From Clostridia bacterium (lineage in GTDB: Bacteria; Bacillota; Clostridia; UBA1381), in NCBI GenBank assembly GCA_900751885.1, contig CAADTH010000064.1, positions 62,001-126,000 on the forward strand: 64,000 nucleotides of DNA. Reading direction: 5' to 3'. A program made the position numbers and the translations under genes. The notes beneath the pieces are model-generated. The model saw only the letters and a list, made by a program, of their open reading frames with translations, ran no database searches and was not told the DNA's origin. Positions within the stretch are counted from its first letter, which is position 1. The number at the start of each line of letters is the position of its first letter. Shown here piece by piece: positions 25,804-35,430 of the stretch.

Positions 25804-28800
25804 ATCATTTGCAGACAAAACAGTATTAGAATTTGAGCAGGGTGTGACAGCGATTGTCGGACCGAACGGAAGCGGAAAAAGCAACATTTCTGATGCGATT
25901 CGTTGGGTAATGGGAGAGATGAGCGCAAAATCTCTGCGTGGTTCTTCCATGCAGGACATTATCTTTGCAGGCACACAGGTCAGAAAGCCTGTCAATTTTG
26001 CACAGGTTAGCCTGATACTCGACAATTCAGATAAAACATTTTCGATTGATTTTGATGAGGTTGCGGTGACGAGGCGTGTATACCGTTCAGGGGAGAGTGA
26101 ATATCAAATCAATGGCAGTAATTGCCGCTTGAGAGATATTCATGAGCTGTTTATGGACACAGGAATCGGCAGGGACGGATATTCTATCATCGGTCAGGGA
26201 AATGTATCACAGATATTATCTACCAAAGCGGAAGACCGGCGCAGTATGTTTGAGGAAGCAGCAGGAATATCAAAATATAAGCACCGCAAGGAGGATGCCC
26301 AACGCAAGCTGGAATCAGTAAATGATAATCTGATCAGAATCAGCGATATCACACAAGAGCTTGAGACACAGATGAAGCCTTTGGGGGAGCAAAGTGAAAA
26401 GGCAAGAAAATATCTTTTGCTGAGGGATGAATATAAGATTTTGGATGTAACGATGAGCCTTCACACCTCAGATAAAAATAGACAGTTGATAGAGCAAACA
26501 CAAAAGCAGTATGAGAGTGTTTATGGAGAGCTTGCCGAGCTGAAGGAAAAAGAGGGAGAGTTTGAAGAAAAGCTCAACCGGCTATATCAAAAGCGAAAGG
26601 AAAAGGATACGCTCCAGGAGCAGTGTCATCAACAGCTCAGAGAAAATGAAGCAAAAGGTCTCACGATAGAGAACGAAATTTCCATTGCCCAAAACAATAT
26701 AGAAAACAATCAGTCCATGTTTTCCCGCATTGACAGGGAAATAGAGATTATTATAAAAAAGGGACAAGAGCAGCACAAAAGTGTTGAAAAACTGCAGACG
26801 CACATTGACTCAAACCATGCAATCATTTCGTCGATGGACAGGCAAATCTCTGGTGCACGTACAGAGAATGAAACAATTACAAGCAGGATGAACGATTGCA
26901 AAAATCAAATTGATACAATGCAGGCAGACCTGATTGAATCGATGAATGCGGTATCTGTAAGCAAAGAGAAAATGAGCGGCATGGAGACCCTTCGCAAAAA
27001 TTTTCTCGATCGGCGTGAGGTGGTACAAGATGAAACCAAGAGCCACCGCGAGGGACGCGCGGATATGGAAAAGGACATTGAACAGACAGACAGCCAAATT
27101 AAACAAAAACGCGAAAAACTGATTCAAATGCAAGAGCGGGTTCAGCGGCAGGAACAAAAAAAGGCGGCACTGGAGCAGGAGATACAGCGGATTGGGCAAA
27201 GAAACAATGCACTGAAGGTAGAGATACAGTCGAAGACCTCAAAGCGGCGTATGCTGGAGGATATGGAAAATGCCTATGAAGGTTATGCAAAGAGTGTCAA
27301 GCTTATTTTGCAGGCGCCAGAACTAAAAAAGCTGTCAATCTATGGAACGGTTTCAGGCTTAATTGAGGCAGAAGCGGATTATGTGACAGCGATTGAGATT
27401 GCCTTAGGCGGTGCCATGCAGAATATCATTGTGGAAAGTGAAGAGGATGCAAAAGAAGCAATTGCCTTTTTAAAGCGTGCGAGAGCTGGGCGCGCGACCT
27501 TTTTGCCGATTTCCTCGGTGCATGGCAGAGTGCTCGATCAGGCAAAGGAGCTGCAAAGTCAGGAAGGGTTTGTCGGAATTGCATCAGATTTGGTAAAATA
27601 TGATCGGAAATACGATGGCGTTGTCAAGAGCCTTCTTGGACGTGTCGTGGTCGTAGATACGGTTGACCACGCGATTACCATAAGCCGAAGGTTTGGATAC
27701 CGCTTTCGCGTTGTGACGCTGGAGGGAGAGGTATTAAATGCCGGCGGAGCGATGTCCGGCGGAAGTACAGGAAGAAGCAGTGGATTTTTATCACGCTCAA
27801 ATGAGATTAAAACGCTTACGTCAGAACTGTCTTTGCTCCATCAGGAGATAGGTACAGTGCAGCGAGACTTGCAAAAGGTTATGGAAAGCATGAAAAACAT
27901 TGATATTCAGCTCTCCTCCTATGTTCCATTGGTACGAGAATATGAAGATGAGATATTAAAGCTTGAGAGCAAATCCGCTCACCTGCATCAGGTGATTTCT
28001 ACAAGCGGTGACACAGAAAAATCGCTTGCAGATGAATTGGCACAGCTCGAGGAGCAAATCACAGAATCGAATGACGAGATTGCACTTCTTATTAATGCGA
28101 TAACGGAGAAGGAAAGTAAGACAGCACAACTTGAGGGGGAAATTGAACGGCTTCAAGAGCAGTACCATACGCTTTCTCAAACGAAGGAGAAGCAAGCAGA
28201 GGAACTGATGGAATATACCATGCGTCTGGGATCTATTGAAAAGGATATTCAGATGGCAGAGGAAAAAATACAGATGGCGCGTCAGGGAATAGAAGAGGGG
28301 AAACAGGATATTTTCAATCGAAAAGAGGATAAAAAGAAACTAGAAGAAGAAAATATCCTCTTGAGTACTCAAATTGAGGAAAAAAGAAAACAGGTTGAAG
28401 AAAATAAGCGCAAAAAAGTAGAAATTGAACAGACGATTGAGGCGCTGGGCAAAGAAAAAGAAGCGATTCACACACAATTACAGTCCATTCAGGACTCCAA
28501 CAAGGATTTGACGGACACTCTATTGCACTTGCAGCAAGAACTGTCCAGAGTGGAAGCAAAACAGGAAAAATTACAGAATGAGCAGGAGACCATCATAGCA
28601 AGGCTTTGGGATGAATATGAATTGTCGTATACCGCTGCAATGGAAGTGAGAACAGAGGTAGACGATGAAAAGGCGGCAGCGGAGAGAATTGTACAACTCA
28701 AAGGTCAAATCAAAGCACTGGGTAGTATTAATATCGATGCGATTGAAGAGTATCAATCTGTCAAAGAACGGTTTGAGTTTTTAACAAATCAAAAGGCAGA

Positions 28801-29335
28801 TTTGGAAAAATCCAAGGACAATTTAAATAAGCTCATCACCTCAATGCAGGAGCTGATGGAAAAGCAGTTTTCAGAGCAATTTGCAGTGATTAATCAGAGC
28901 TTTGGAGAAGTGTTCCGGGAGCTTTTTGGCGGAGGAAAAGGACGGCTGTATTTGTCAGAACCAAACAATGTCCTTGAGAGCGGAATTGAAATCGAAGTAC
29001 AGCTCCCTGGAAAAGGACTTCAGAATATCAATTTATACTCAGGCGGGGAAAAGTCTTTTATCGCCATTGCACTTTTGTTTGCAATTTTGAATGTAAAGCC
29101 TACGCCGTTTTGTATTTTGGATGAAATCGACGCGGCGCTTGATGATGTGAACGTAGCGAGGTTCGCGACATATCTAAAAAATTATTTTGGCATGACACAG
29201 TTTGTCGTCATCACACACCGGCGCGGAACAATGGAAGCGGCAAACCTCATGTATGGTGTCACAATGCAGGAAAAGGGAGTGTCAAAGCTTTTGTCCTTAC
29301 ATATCGACGATGTCGATGACAGCATGGTAAATTAG
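25769..29335 (+). CDS. smc: Chromosome segregation ATPase SMC
   Basis: A 1188-residue SMC, normal length for a bacterial homologue. Walker A GPNGSGKSNISDAIRWV near residue 32, long coiled coil, hinge around residues 510-660 (YVTAIEIALGGAMQNIIVES, NAGGAMSGGS), second coiled coil, then the signature LYSGGEKSFIAIALLFA and Walker B FCILDEIDAALDDVNVARF. It forms condensin-like rings with ScpA and ScpB, which are not in this window. The start at 25769 has AAAGAGG eight bases upstream and gives MFLKRIEVQGFKSFADKT; the longer frame is rejected. ftsY follows after ten bases. Confidence 0.97.
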   Translation: MFLKRIEVQGFKSFADKTVLEFEQGVTAIVGPNGSGKSNISDAIRWVMGEMSAKSLRGSSMQDIIFAGTQVRKPVNFAQVSLILDNSDKTFSIDFDEVAVTRRVYRSGESEYQINGSNCRLRDIHELFMDTGIGRDGYSIIGQGNVSQILSTKAEDRRSMFEEAAGISKYKHRKEDAQRKLESVNDNLIRISDITQELETQMKPLGEQSEKARKYLLLRDEYKILDVTMSLHTSDKNRQLIEQTQKQYESVYGELAELKEKEGEFEEKLNRLYQKRKEKDTLQEQCHQQLRENEAKGLTIENEISIAQNNIENNQSMFSRIDREIEIIIKKGQEQHKSVEKLQTHIDSNHAIISSMDRQISGARTENETITSRMNDCKNQIDTMQADLIESMNAVSVSKEKMSGMETLRKNFLDRREVVQDETKSHREGRADMEKDIEQTDSQIKQKREKLIQMQERVQRQEQKKAALEQEIQRIGQRNNALKVEIQSKTSKRRMLEDMENAYEGYAKSVKLILQAPELKKLSIYGTVSGLIEAEADYVTAIEIALGGAMQNIIVESEEDAKEAIAFLKRARAGRATFLPISSVHGRVLDQAKELQSQEGFVGIASDLVKYDRKYDGVVKSLLGRVVVVDTVDHAITISRRFGYRFRVVTLEGEVLNAGGAMSGGSTGRSSGFLSRSNEIKTLTSELSLLHQEIGTVQRDLQKVMESMKNIDIQLSSYVPLVREYEDEILKLESKSAHLHQVISTSGDTEKSLADELAQLEEQITESNDEIALLINAITEKESKTAQLEGEIERLQEQYHTLSQTKEKQAEELMEYTMRLGSIEKDIQMAEEKIQMARQGIEEGKQDIFNRKEDKKKLEEENILLSTQIEEKRKQVEENKRKKVEIEQTIEALGKEKEAIHTQLQSIQDSNKDLTDTLLHLQQELSRVEAKQEKLQNEQETIIARLWDEYELSYTAAMEVRTEVDDEKAAAERIVQLKGQIKALGSINIDAIEEYQSVKERFEFLTNQKADLEKSKDNLNKLITSMQELMEKQFSEQFAVINQSFGEVFRELFGGGKGRLYLSEPNNVLESGIEIEVQLPGKGLQNINLYSGGEKSFIAIALLFAILNVKPTPFCILDEIDAALDDVNVARFATYLKNYFGMTQFVVITHRRGTMEAANLMYGVTMQEKGVSKLLSLHIDDVDDSMVN

Positions 29336-29345
29336 GAGGAGAACG

Positions 29346-30257
29346 ATGGGATTATTCGATAAATTAAAACAAGGTCTGCAAAAAACACGCAATGCGATTT
29401 CGGAGCAGGTAAATCAAGTATTTAAGGTGTTTGTCAAGGTTGACGAGGAGCTTTTTGAGGAGCTTGAGGAAGCGCTCATTATGGCGGATATCGGGGTGGA
29501 AACCTCTACCTATATCATTGATACACTTCGTGACAGGGTGAAGACCAAGCACATCACGGATGGAAATGAAGTAAAAGAAGAGCTCCAGGCAGTCATTAGT
29601 GAAATTTTAACAGAGCAGGATGCTTCCATGCACATTGCATCGACTCCAGCCGTTATATTGGTAATTGGGGTCAATGGAGTGGGAAAGACGACGAGCATCG
29701 GAAAGCTTGCATCTCATTATAAAGAACAGGGGAAAAAGGTTCTTTTGGCGGCGGCGGACACATTCCGCGCGGCTGCAATTGACCAGCTGGCAATTTGGGC
29801 TGAGAGAAGCGGCTGTGATATCATTAAGCAGGAAGAAAACAGTGATCCGGCGGCAGTGGTGTTCGACGCATGCAGGGCGGCGAAAGCAAGAAATATGGAT
29901 ATCTTGATATGTGATACGGCAGGGCGTTTGCACAACAAAAAAAACCTCATGGCAGAGCTTGAGAAGATATCACGTGTGATATCACGGGAACTGCCGGAAG
30001 CGGAAAAAGAAATTTTATTGGTCTTAGACGCAACGACGGGACAAAATGCGGTAAGTCAGGCAAAGCTGTTTTCCGAAGCAGCGGACATTACAGGAATCGT
30101 GCTGACAAAGCTCGATGGAACTGCAAAAGGTGGTATTGTGATATCAATTGCCAAGGAGCAGCATATTCCTGTGAAATTTGTCGGCGTGGGAGAGGGAGTA
30201 GATGATTTACAGGAATTTTATCCTGCAGAGTTTGCGAGCGCGTTGTTTGAAGAATAG
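29346..30257 (+). CDS. ftsY: Signal recognition particle receptor FtsY
   Basis: A 303-residue SRP GTPase that docks ribosomes translating membrane proteins. It has the N domain helices, then the G domain: GVNGVGKTTSIGKLA (P-loop), DTFRAAAIDQL, DTAGRLHNKKNLMAEL, TKLDGTAKGG. The acidic A domain of E. coli FtsY is absent, as in B. subtilis. GGAGGAG precedes the ATG. In B. subtilis ylxM and ffh follow; here a UPF0182 gene follows instead. Confidence 0.96.
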   Translation: MGLFDKLKQGLQKTRNAISEQVNQVFKVFVKVDEELFEELEEALIMADIGVETSTYIIDTLRDRVKTKHITDGNEVKEELQAVISEILTEQDASMHIASTPAVILVIGVNGVGKTTSIGKLASHYKEQGKKVLLAAADTFRAAAIDQLAIWAERSGCDIIKQEENSDPAAVVFDACRAAKARNMDILICDTAGRLHNKKNLMAELEKISRVISRELPEAEKEILLVLDATTGQNAVSQAKLFSEAADITGIVLTKLDGTAKGGIVISIAKEQHIPVKFVGVGEGVDDLQEFYPAEFASALFEE

Positions 30258-30280
30258 ATGGGACGGAGGTGTGCCTTTTT

Positions 30281-33022
30281 GTGAAAAAATCAAAAAAAAC
30301 GCTGTATAAAACAATCATTGCGTTTTTGATTATTCTTTTGGTGCTTGCAGGAATTGCCGCCGTACGGATTTACTATGAGTATTTGCAGTTTGCGGAAATC
30401 GGATATCAGTATATCGATATCTTCTTCAAAAATATTCGAGCACAACTTGCGGCACAGGGGGCAAGTTTTCTGTTTGTGCTGTTGTTTTTGCTTGCAGACC
30501 ACTTTGTGCTATGGAAAATTGTATACAAGGAAAACAAGGATTTGACGATTTTTCGAAGACCATTTTTCATTTTTATCCTTACGTTTATTGGAGCACTTCT
30601 TTTGAGCAGTATCATCAGCAGTAAAATCTATGAGGGTGCGTTGACTTTCTCAAATGCTACCTGGTTTGGGGAAAGAGATCCGGTGCTTGGAAAGGACCTT
30701 GGATATTATATTTTTACCAGACCATTCTATATGGCATTGGTGAAGGGAATCAAGGGACTGTTATTATTTAATATCATATATACAGCGCTTGTCTATATCT
30801 TATTGCAGCTCCGGGGCGGAATCAGTGAGTTTAAGCAGATTTTTAAGAATAAGCCTGTCTTTGTCCATAACTTTGTCAATGTGATGCTCTATGTAGTTGC
30901 AACAGCGTTGACCTTTAAATTTACAGGGGAGAGTCAGCTGTTCGGCAGATTTTGCAATGTTGTGGGGGCAGGCTTTACGCAGATAAAGATTTGGATGGTG
31001 TACTATAATATTGCACCACTTCTTTTGATTTTGATTGTACCGCTTGGGTTATATTTTTTGGTTAAAGGGAAATTTAAGCGTGCATTGATTGCGGTATTGG
31101 TGTTTCCTGCTGTATGGGTGTTAGCGTTCTCAATTGCTACACTCAATCAGGTATTGATTGTAGAGCCGGATGAGCTGGCGGTGCAGCAGCCATATCTACA
31201 GTATAATATTGATATGACAAGAAAAGCATATGGATTGGATGCGGTAGAAGAAGAAACCTATGATGTTCAGCAGAATCTCTCTTACCGTACCATCACGAAA
31301 AATAATGATATGCTTTCCAATATTAATATTTCAGATGAAGCGCCGCTTCTATCTGGAATCAACAAACTGCAAAGCATGGGAACCTATTATACGTTCTATG
31401 ACAGCGACTTGGTTCCCTATACGATTGACGGACAAAAAACGTACTTATCGATTGCGGCAAGAGAGCTTGACAATGCAAAATTGGATACGACAACAGATAC
31501 CTATGTCAATAAAAATTTTCGCTACACACATGGCTCTGGAATCGTTATGACAGACACAGCAAGAATTGGCACAGACGGACAGCCAATTTTTCGGATAAAG
31601 GATTTGCCGCCTCTTTCTGATGTCGGATATCCTTGGGTAAAAGAGCCGCGCATTTATTATGGGGAAAAGACAGACAATTCGGTCGTGGTGAAAACAAACT
31701 ATACAGAAATTGACTATGAAAATAACGAGCAAAATAATCCATATTCCTATCAGGGGTTTGGGGGAATTCAGATGACGCCCCTTAACAGAACACTTCTTTC
31801 ACTCATGACAGCGGATTACCAGCTATTATTCAACCGCCAGATTACATCGGAGAGCCGCGCGCTGATTAACCGCAATATTTTGAATCGGGTAAAAAAAGTA
31901 GCTCCCTTTTTTATGTATGACAGTGATCCATATATGATTGTAACAGAGCAGGGAGAGCTCAAATGGATTATTGACGCATATGCTGTGACAAATCAATATC
32001 CATATGCAACCAATGTTGGACGAATCAATTATATCCGTGGATGTGCCAAGGTAGTGGTAGACCCGTATAACGGCACATTGGATTTCTATATTACGGATAA
32101 AGATAATCCATTTATCAAAACATATCAGAAGATGTATCCGACGCTGTTTAAAAATGAAGAGATTCCGGAGACAATCGCACAGCATTTGCGGTATCCACAG
32201 ACTCTCTTTGAAATCCAGTCGGATGTATACCGCAAGTACCATACCACTGACGTGGCATCATTCTATGCCGGAGCAGATTCATGGGAGTTTGCAAAAGAAA
32301 AAAATGCGAAGGGGGAAGTGCAAAATGTGGCTTCCTATTACACGTTAGTAAATCGCGCGGAAGAAACACAGTCAGTATTGATGCGTCCATACACCTTGCA
32401 GAATAACAATTCTATGATTGGTTGGATTTCGGTGGGGACAGATCAAGAGAATTATGGAAAGCTGAAAGCATACAGACTAAATCAAACAGATGACAATCAA
32501 ATTTATGGTACGATGCAGATAGAGAACCGAATTAGGAGTGATGAGACGATTTCCGCAGAGCTTTCTCAGCTTTCGGAAAATGGCGCACAGGTGAGTATGG
32601 GACGCGTTTATGCATTACCGATTGACCAGTCCTTTCTGTATATCAAGCCGGTCTATGTAATGGGAAGCGGAAATTCGGCGGCATATCCTGAATTGAAACG
32701 GATGATTGTCAGCTATAACGATAAAGTGGTTATGGACGCAACTCTTCGGGATGCGCTGGAAGTCTTGTTTGGAAAAAAACAGGCCCACAGCAAGGAGCTA
32801 TTTCCGAAACAGGATACACAGACACTTGACGAATTGATTGATCGAGTAATTGAATCCTATGACAGCATGAAGGAATACAACAAGGCGAGCGATTGGGAGA
32901 ATTCTGGCAAGGCGATGAAGGAACTTGAGGAGACCATGGTAAAGCTCAAGGAGAAAAAACAACAGATTGATAAGGAAACCAATTTTGTTGGACCGCCAGA
33001 GGCAGAAGCGGATGAAAGATGA
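30281..33022 (+). CDS. UPF0182 family membrane protein
   Basis: A 913-residue protein of the UPF0182 family, whose function is unknown. The first ~300 residues contain about seven hydrophobic segments (the first near AFLIILLVLAGIAAVRIYY). The rest is a large predicted outside domain with family blocks such as TYYTFYDSDLVPYTIDG, GSGIVMTD and FMYDSDPYMIVTEQGEL. The ending is an acidic or lysine-rich coiled region. The GTG at 30281 is preferred; the GTG at 30269 overlaps the GGAGG ribosome site. It follows ftsY by 23 bases and ends in a terminator shared with the opposing 6S RNA. Confidence 0.88.
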   Translation: MKKSKKTLYKTIIAFLIILLVLAGIAAVRIYYEYLQFAEIGYQYIDIFFKNIRAQLAAQGASFLFVLLFLLADHFVLWKIVYKENKDLTIFRRPFFIFILTFIGALLLSSIISSKIYEGALTFSNATWFGERDPVLGKDLGYYIFTRPFYMALVKGIKGLLLFNIIYTALVYILLQLRGGISEFKQIFKNKPVFVHNFVNVMLYVVATALTFKFTGESQLFGRFCNVVGAGFTQIKIWMVYYNIAPLLLILIVPLGLYFLVKGKFKRALIAVLVFPAVWVLAFSIATLNQVLIVEPDELAVQQPYLQYNIDMTRKAYGLDAVEEETYDVQQNLSYRTITKNNDMLSNINISDEAPLLSGINKLQSMGTYYTFYDSDLVPYTIDGQKTYLSIAARELDNAKLDTTTDTYVNKNFRYTHGSGIVMTDTARIGTDGQPIFRIKDLPPLSDVGYPWVKEPRIYYGEKTDNSVVVKTNYTEIDYENNEQNNPYSYQGFGGIQMTPLNRTLLSLMTADYQLLFNRQITSESRALINRNILNRVKKVAPFFMYDSDPYMIVTEQGELKWIIDAYAVTNQYPYATNVGRINYIRGCAKVVVDPYNGTLDFYITDKDNPFIKTYQKMYPTLFKNEEIPETIAQHLRYPQTLFEIQSDVYRKYHTTDVASFYAGADSWEFAKEKNAKGEVQNVASYYTLVNRAEETQSVLMRPYTLQNNNSMIGWISVGTDQENYGKLKAYRLNQTDDNQIYGTMQIENRIRSDETISAELSQLSENGAQVSMGRVYALPIDQSFLYIKPVYVMGSGNSAAYPELKRMIVSYNDKVVMDATLRDALEVLFGKKQAHSKELFPKQDTQTLDELIDRVIESYDSMKEYNKASDWENSGKAMKELEETMVKLKEKKQQIDKETNFVGPPEAEADER

Positions 33023-33060
33023 AAAAAACGGATGGCATTTGCCATCCGTTTTTCATTTTT
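33023..33060. terminator. Bidirectional terminator between UPF0182 gene and 6S RNA
   Basis: An approximately 13-bp stem (33024-33036 with 33041-33053) with an ATTT loop has A-runs on the left and T-runs on the right. It serves the plus-strand gene and, read on the minus strand, ends in seven T for the opposing RNA. Confidence 0.85.
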
Positions 33061-33065
33061 TAAAT

Positions 33066-33259
33066 AAGAAACCCCATAAGAACCGTGGCTCGACCGGTTT
33101 TTCTACCTGCCTAAGCAGGTGGGTTGCCGCCTGACTACATTATATGTCCACTGACAATCCCGAGGGAAAGGAGGCGTATATGCCGCAGTCAGAGAATAGC
33201 ATCCCCTATAAGAAGTGTTGGTAAAAAAAAGGTCTTACACGTGAACCATAGGGCTATTT
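33066..33259 (-). ncRNA. ssrS: 6S RNA (ssrS), probable
   Basis: A minus-strand noncoding RNA of about 195 nt. Its long-range pairing gives the 6S shape: a closing stem (33246-33253 with 33071-33078, then CACG 33238-33241 with CGTG 33084-33087, then GGTC 33231-33234 with GACC 33092-33095), a central open bubble with the small hairpin ACCTGC/GCAGGT (33105-33120) on one side, and an apical arm (33175-33190 with 33131-33146). Clostridial 6S RNAs have this layout. It binds sigma-A RNA polymerase by mimicking an open promoter. It has its own promoter and no open reading frame. Exact ends are estimates. Confidence 0.75.
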
Positions 33260-33268
33260 TCTGAAATT

Positions 33269-33297
33269 ATAATACCACAATATCAACTTAATTTCAA
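33269..33297 (-). promoter_or_regulatory. Promoter of the 6S RNA
   Basis: Minus-strand TTGAAA (33297-33292), 17 bp, TATTAT (33274-33269); an overlapping TATAAT is at 33271-33266. The transcript would start near 33260. Confidence 0.65.
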
Positions 33298-33344
33298 GAG
33301 AATATGATAAGATTTTTTATGAAATTTCTACAAAAAGTTGTAAT

Positions 33345-33611
33345 TTATTCGGACAACTCTTCATCGCGGCGCAGAAATTCTGCAAACGCAGCTTCTAGTT
33401 CCTTTTCGTCGTCAATCATAATTAAGGTTGCGTCATCTTCTGAAGCGCCTTCTTCCAGCTTCATCAAAAGCACCTCGTCGGTTTCCTCGCCTTCCGGCAT
33501 AACCTCTAGCATCGCGAAATAACGTGCTTCGTTAAAGTCATAAACGTCAATTACCTCAAATTCGATTTCATTTCCATGTTCATCTTCCAGCATGATGATA
33601 TTATCTTCCAC
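33345..33611 (-). CDS. DUF1292 protein (YrzB family)
   Basis: An 88-residue very acidic protein of the DUF1292/YrzB family: MLEDEHGNEIEFEVIDVYDFNEARYF-type opening, then YFAMLEVMPEGEE and LMKLEE, ending DEKELEAAFAEFLRRDEE. The function is unknown. The GTG at 33611 is preferred because the GTG at 33620 overlaps the GAGGTG ribosome site. It follows ruvX on the same strand, as yrzB follows yrrK in B. subtilis, but has its own promoter. Confidence 0.85.
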   Translation of the reverse strand: MEDNIIMLEDEHGNEIEFEVIDVYDFNEARYFAMLEVMPEGEETDEVLLMKLEEGASEDDATLIMIDDEKELEAAFAEFLRRDEELSE

Positions 33612-33712
33612 TCTCGTCACCTCATTTTATACTATTCCCGCATCTTCTGTTTTGATACAAATTTTTCGATAGGAAAATAAATATCATGTGGTTCTATTTC
33701 CCTACGCAGGAT

Positions 33713-33742
33713 ATTGTAATATAGTCAGGGAGCATTTGTCAA
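33713..33742 (-). promoter_or_regulatory. Promoter of the DUF1292 gene
   Basis: Minus-strand TTGACA (33742-33737), 18 bp, TACAAT (33718-33713), just after the ruvX stop, giving a leader of about 100 bases. Confidence 0.6.
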
Positions 33743-33745
33743 CTG

Positions 33746-34156
33746 TTATTTCAAAGAATTCAGATAAGATTCCAAAATGAGACAGGCAGAAACCGTGTCG
33801 AGTACATTTTTTCGCTTTTTTCCCCTGGTATTTGTTTCATTTAAAATTCGGGTGGCAGATACTGTGGACAGGCGCTCATCCCAAAAAATAATTTCGCCTG
33901 AATAGATGCGCTTTAACTTGTCTGCAAACGCATAGGTCGCATCAGCACGAAAGCCCTCTGTACCATCCATGTTCTTGGGAAGTCCCAGCACAATTTTTTC
34001 GGGCTGATACTCTGAAAGAATGGGAGAGAGCTCTTGCAGAAGCTTTTTTGCGCCTTTATTGGGAAGAGTACGAATTCCCTGCGCGGTCCAGCCCATCTGA
34101 TCGCTGATTGCAATTCCAACCCTGCTGTCACCGTAATCGATTCCTAAAATACGCAT
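33746..34156 (-). CDS. ruvX: RuvX/YqgF Holliday-junction resolvase-like nuclease
   Basis: A 136-residue RNase H-fold protein. ILGIDYGDSRVGIAISD carries the first catalytic Asp, IVLGLPKNMDGTEG the middle block, and FWDERLSTVSATRIL plus VLDTVSACLILESYL the final acidic residues. In other bacteria YqgF processes pre-16S rRNA, and it is often named as a putative resolvase. It is transcribed from a consensus promoter in the space shared with pta and followed by the DUF1292 gene. Confidence 0.94.
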   Translation of the reverse strand: MRILGIDYGDSRVGIAISDQMGWTAQGIRTLPNKGAKKLLQELSPILSEYQPEKIVLGLPKNMDGTEGFRADATYAFADKLKRIYSGEIIFWDERLSTVSATRILNETNTRGKKRKNVLDTVSACLILESYLNSLK

Positions 34157-34223
34157 ATTGACGCCTCACTTTACATTCTATTTTTAGGTGGTGTCATAAA
34201 AAATTGACAAACACAATGTAAGT

Positions 34224-34252
34224 ATTATACCTTTTGACGAAAAAAGAATCAA
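34224..34252 (-). promoter_or_regulatory. Promoter of ruvX
   Basis: Minus-strand TTGATT (34252-34247), 17 bp, TATAAT (34229-34224), about 70 bases before the ruvX ATG. Confidence 0.7.
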
Positions 34253-34318
34253 GGGGGCGCATGAGATTTGTGAAGTGGCTGATTTTTAACAGCTTTTCAA
34301 GGTTTTCCATGGGAACAC

Positions 34319-34347
34319 TTGCAAAAGAAAATTTTTTGCTATATAAT
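34319..34347 (+). promoter_or_regulatory. Promoter of pta-ackA
   Basis: TTGCAA (34319-34324), 17 bp, TATAAT (34342-34347), with the start near 34354 and the pta ATG at 34397. It is divergent from the ruvX promoter. Confidence 0.75.
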
Positions 34348-34396
34348 GAAAAACAAGGATATAAAGCCTGATAATCTATATTGGAGGAAAAGTTAC

Positions 34397-35404
34397 ATGA
34401 GCGTTTTTACAGACAGATTAAAAGCGAGAGCAAAGCAAGATAAAAAAACGATTGTTCTTGCAGAGGGAGAAGAGCTGCGTACCTTACAGGCAGCAGAAAT
34501 GGTTTTAAAAGAGGGCTATGCAGATATTATCTTGCTCGGCCGTGAGGAAAAAATAAATGAAAAGGTAAAAGCGGAGGGACTTGATATCTCTGGAGCAAAA
34601 ATTATCACCCCAGAGACAAGCGACAACTATCAGAAGTATGCCGAGAGCTTCTATGAACTGCGCAAGAAAAAAGGGATTTCAATGAACGATGCGCTGGAGA
34701 CCCTTAAAAACACGCTTTACTATGGTGTGATGATGGTCAAAAGCGGAGATGCGGACGGCATGGTTGCAGGTGCGGTGAATTCCTCTGCAAATGTACTCCG
34801 TCCATCGTTGCAGATTCTAAAGACTGCGCCTGGGACAAAGCTGGTATCTGCATTTTTCCTTCTGGTTGTTCCAGATTGTGAATATGGTGAAAAGGGAACC
34901 TTCCTGTTTGCAGACAGTGCACTCAACGAAGACCCGGATGCAGAAGCGGTATCTGAAATTGCAATCTCTTCGGCAAAATCATTTGAGGATTTGGTGGAAG
35001 CACAGCCGCGTATTGCTATGCTTTCTTATTCTTCTTACGGTAGTGCAAAAAGTCCGCTGGTAGAGAAAATGCAGGAAGCAACGCGTCTTGCAAAGGAAAA
35101 GCGTCCTGATTTGCTTTTGGACGGCGAGCTTCAGACTGATGCGGCAATCGTTCCGAGTGTTGCAGCATCCAAAGCGCCGGGCAGTGATGTGGCAGGAACC
35201 GCGAATGTTTTGGTATTCCCGAACCTGGATGCAGGAAATATCGGATATAAATTGGTACAGCGCTTGGCAAAGGCGGAAGCATACGGACCGATTTTGCAGG
35301 GGATCGCAAAGCCTGTCAATGACCTTTCAAGAGGATGTTCTGCAGAGGATATTGCAGGTGTTGTAGCAATTACCTGTGTGCAGGCACAAAATCAAAATAA
35401 ATAA
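34397..35404 (+). CDS. pta: Phosphate acetyltransferase
   Basis: A 335-residue Pta converting acetyl-CoA and phosphate to acetyl-phosphate and CoA. Seen: VLAEGEELRTLQAAE, DGMVAGAVNSSANVLRP, ALNEDPDAEAVSEIA, MLSYSSYGSAKSP, DGELQTDAAIVPSVA and VLVFPNLDAGNIGYKLVQR, all family blocks. It is the short form (no N-terminal DRTGG domain). The start at 34397 has GGAGG nine bases upstream; the longer frame contains the promoter. It forms the ATP-yielding acetate pathway with ackA, 26 bases downstream. Confidence 0.97.
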   Translation: MSVFTDRLKARAKQDKKTIVLAEGEELRTLQAAEMVLKEGYADIILLGREEKINEKVKAEGLDISGAKIITPETSDNYQKYAESFYELRKKKGISMNDALETLKNTLYYGVMMVKSGDADGMVAGAVNSSANVLRPSLQILKTAPGTKLVSAFFLLVVPDCEYGEKGTFLFADSALNEDPDAEAVSEIAISSAKSFEDLVEAQPRIAMLSYSSYGSAKSPLVEKMQEATRLAKEKRPDLLLDGELQTDAAIVPSVAASKAPGSDVAGTANVLVFPNLDAGNIGYKLVQRLAKAEAYGPILQGIAKPVNDLSRGCSAEDIAGVVAITCVQAQNQNK

Positions 35405-35430
35405 AAATAGATGGGAGAGGGGATAGTCCA

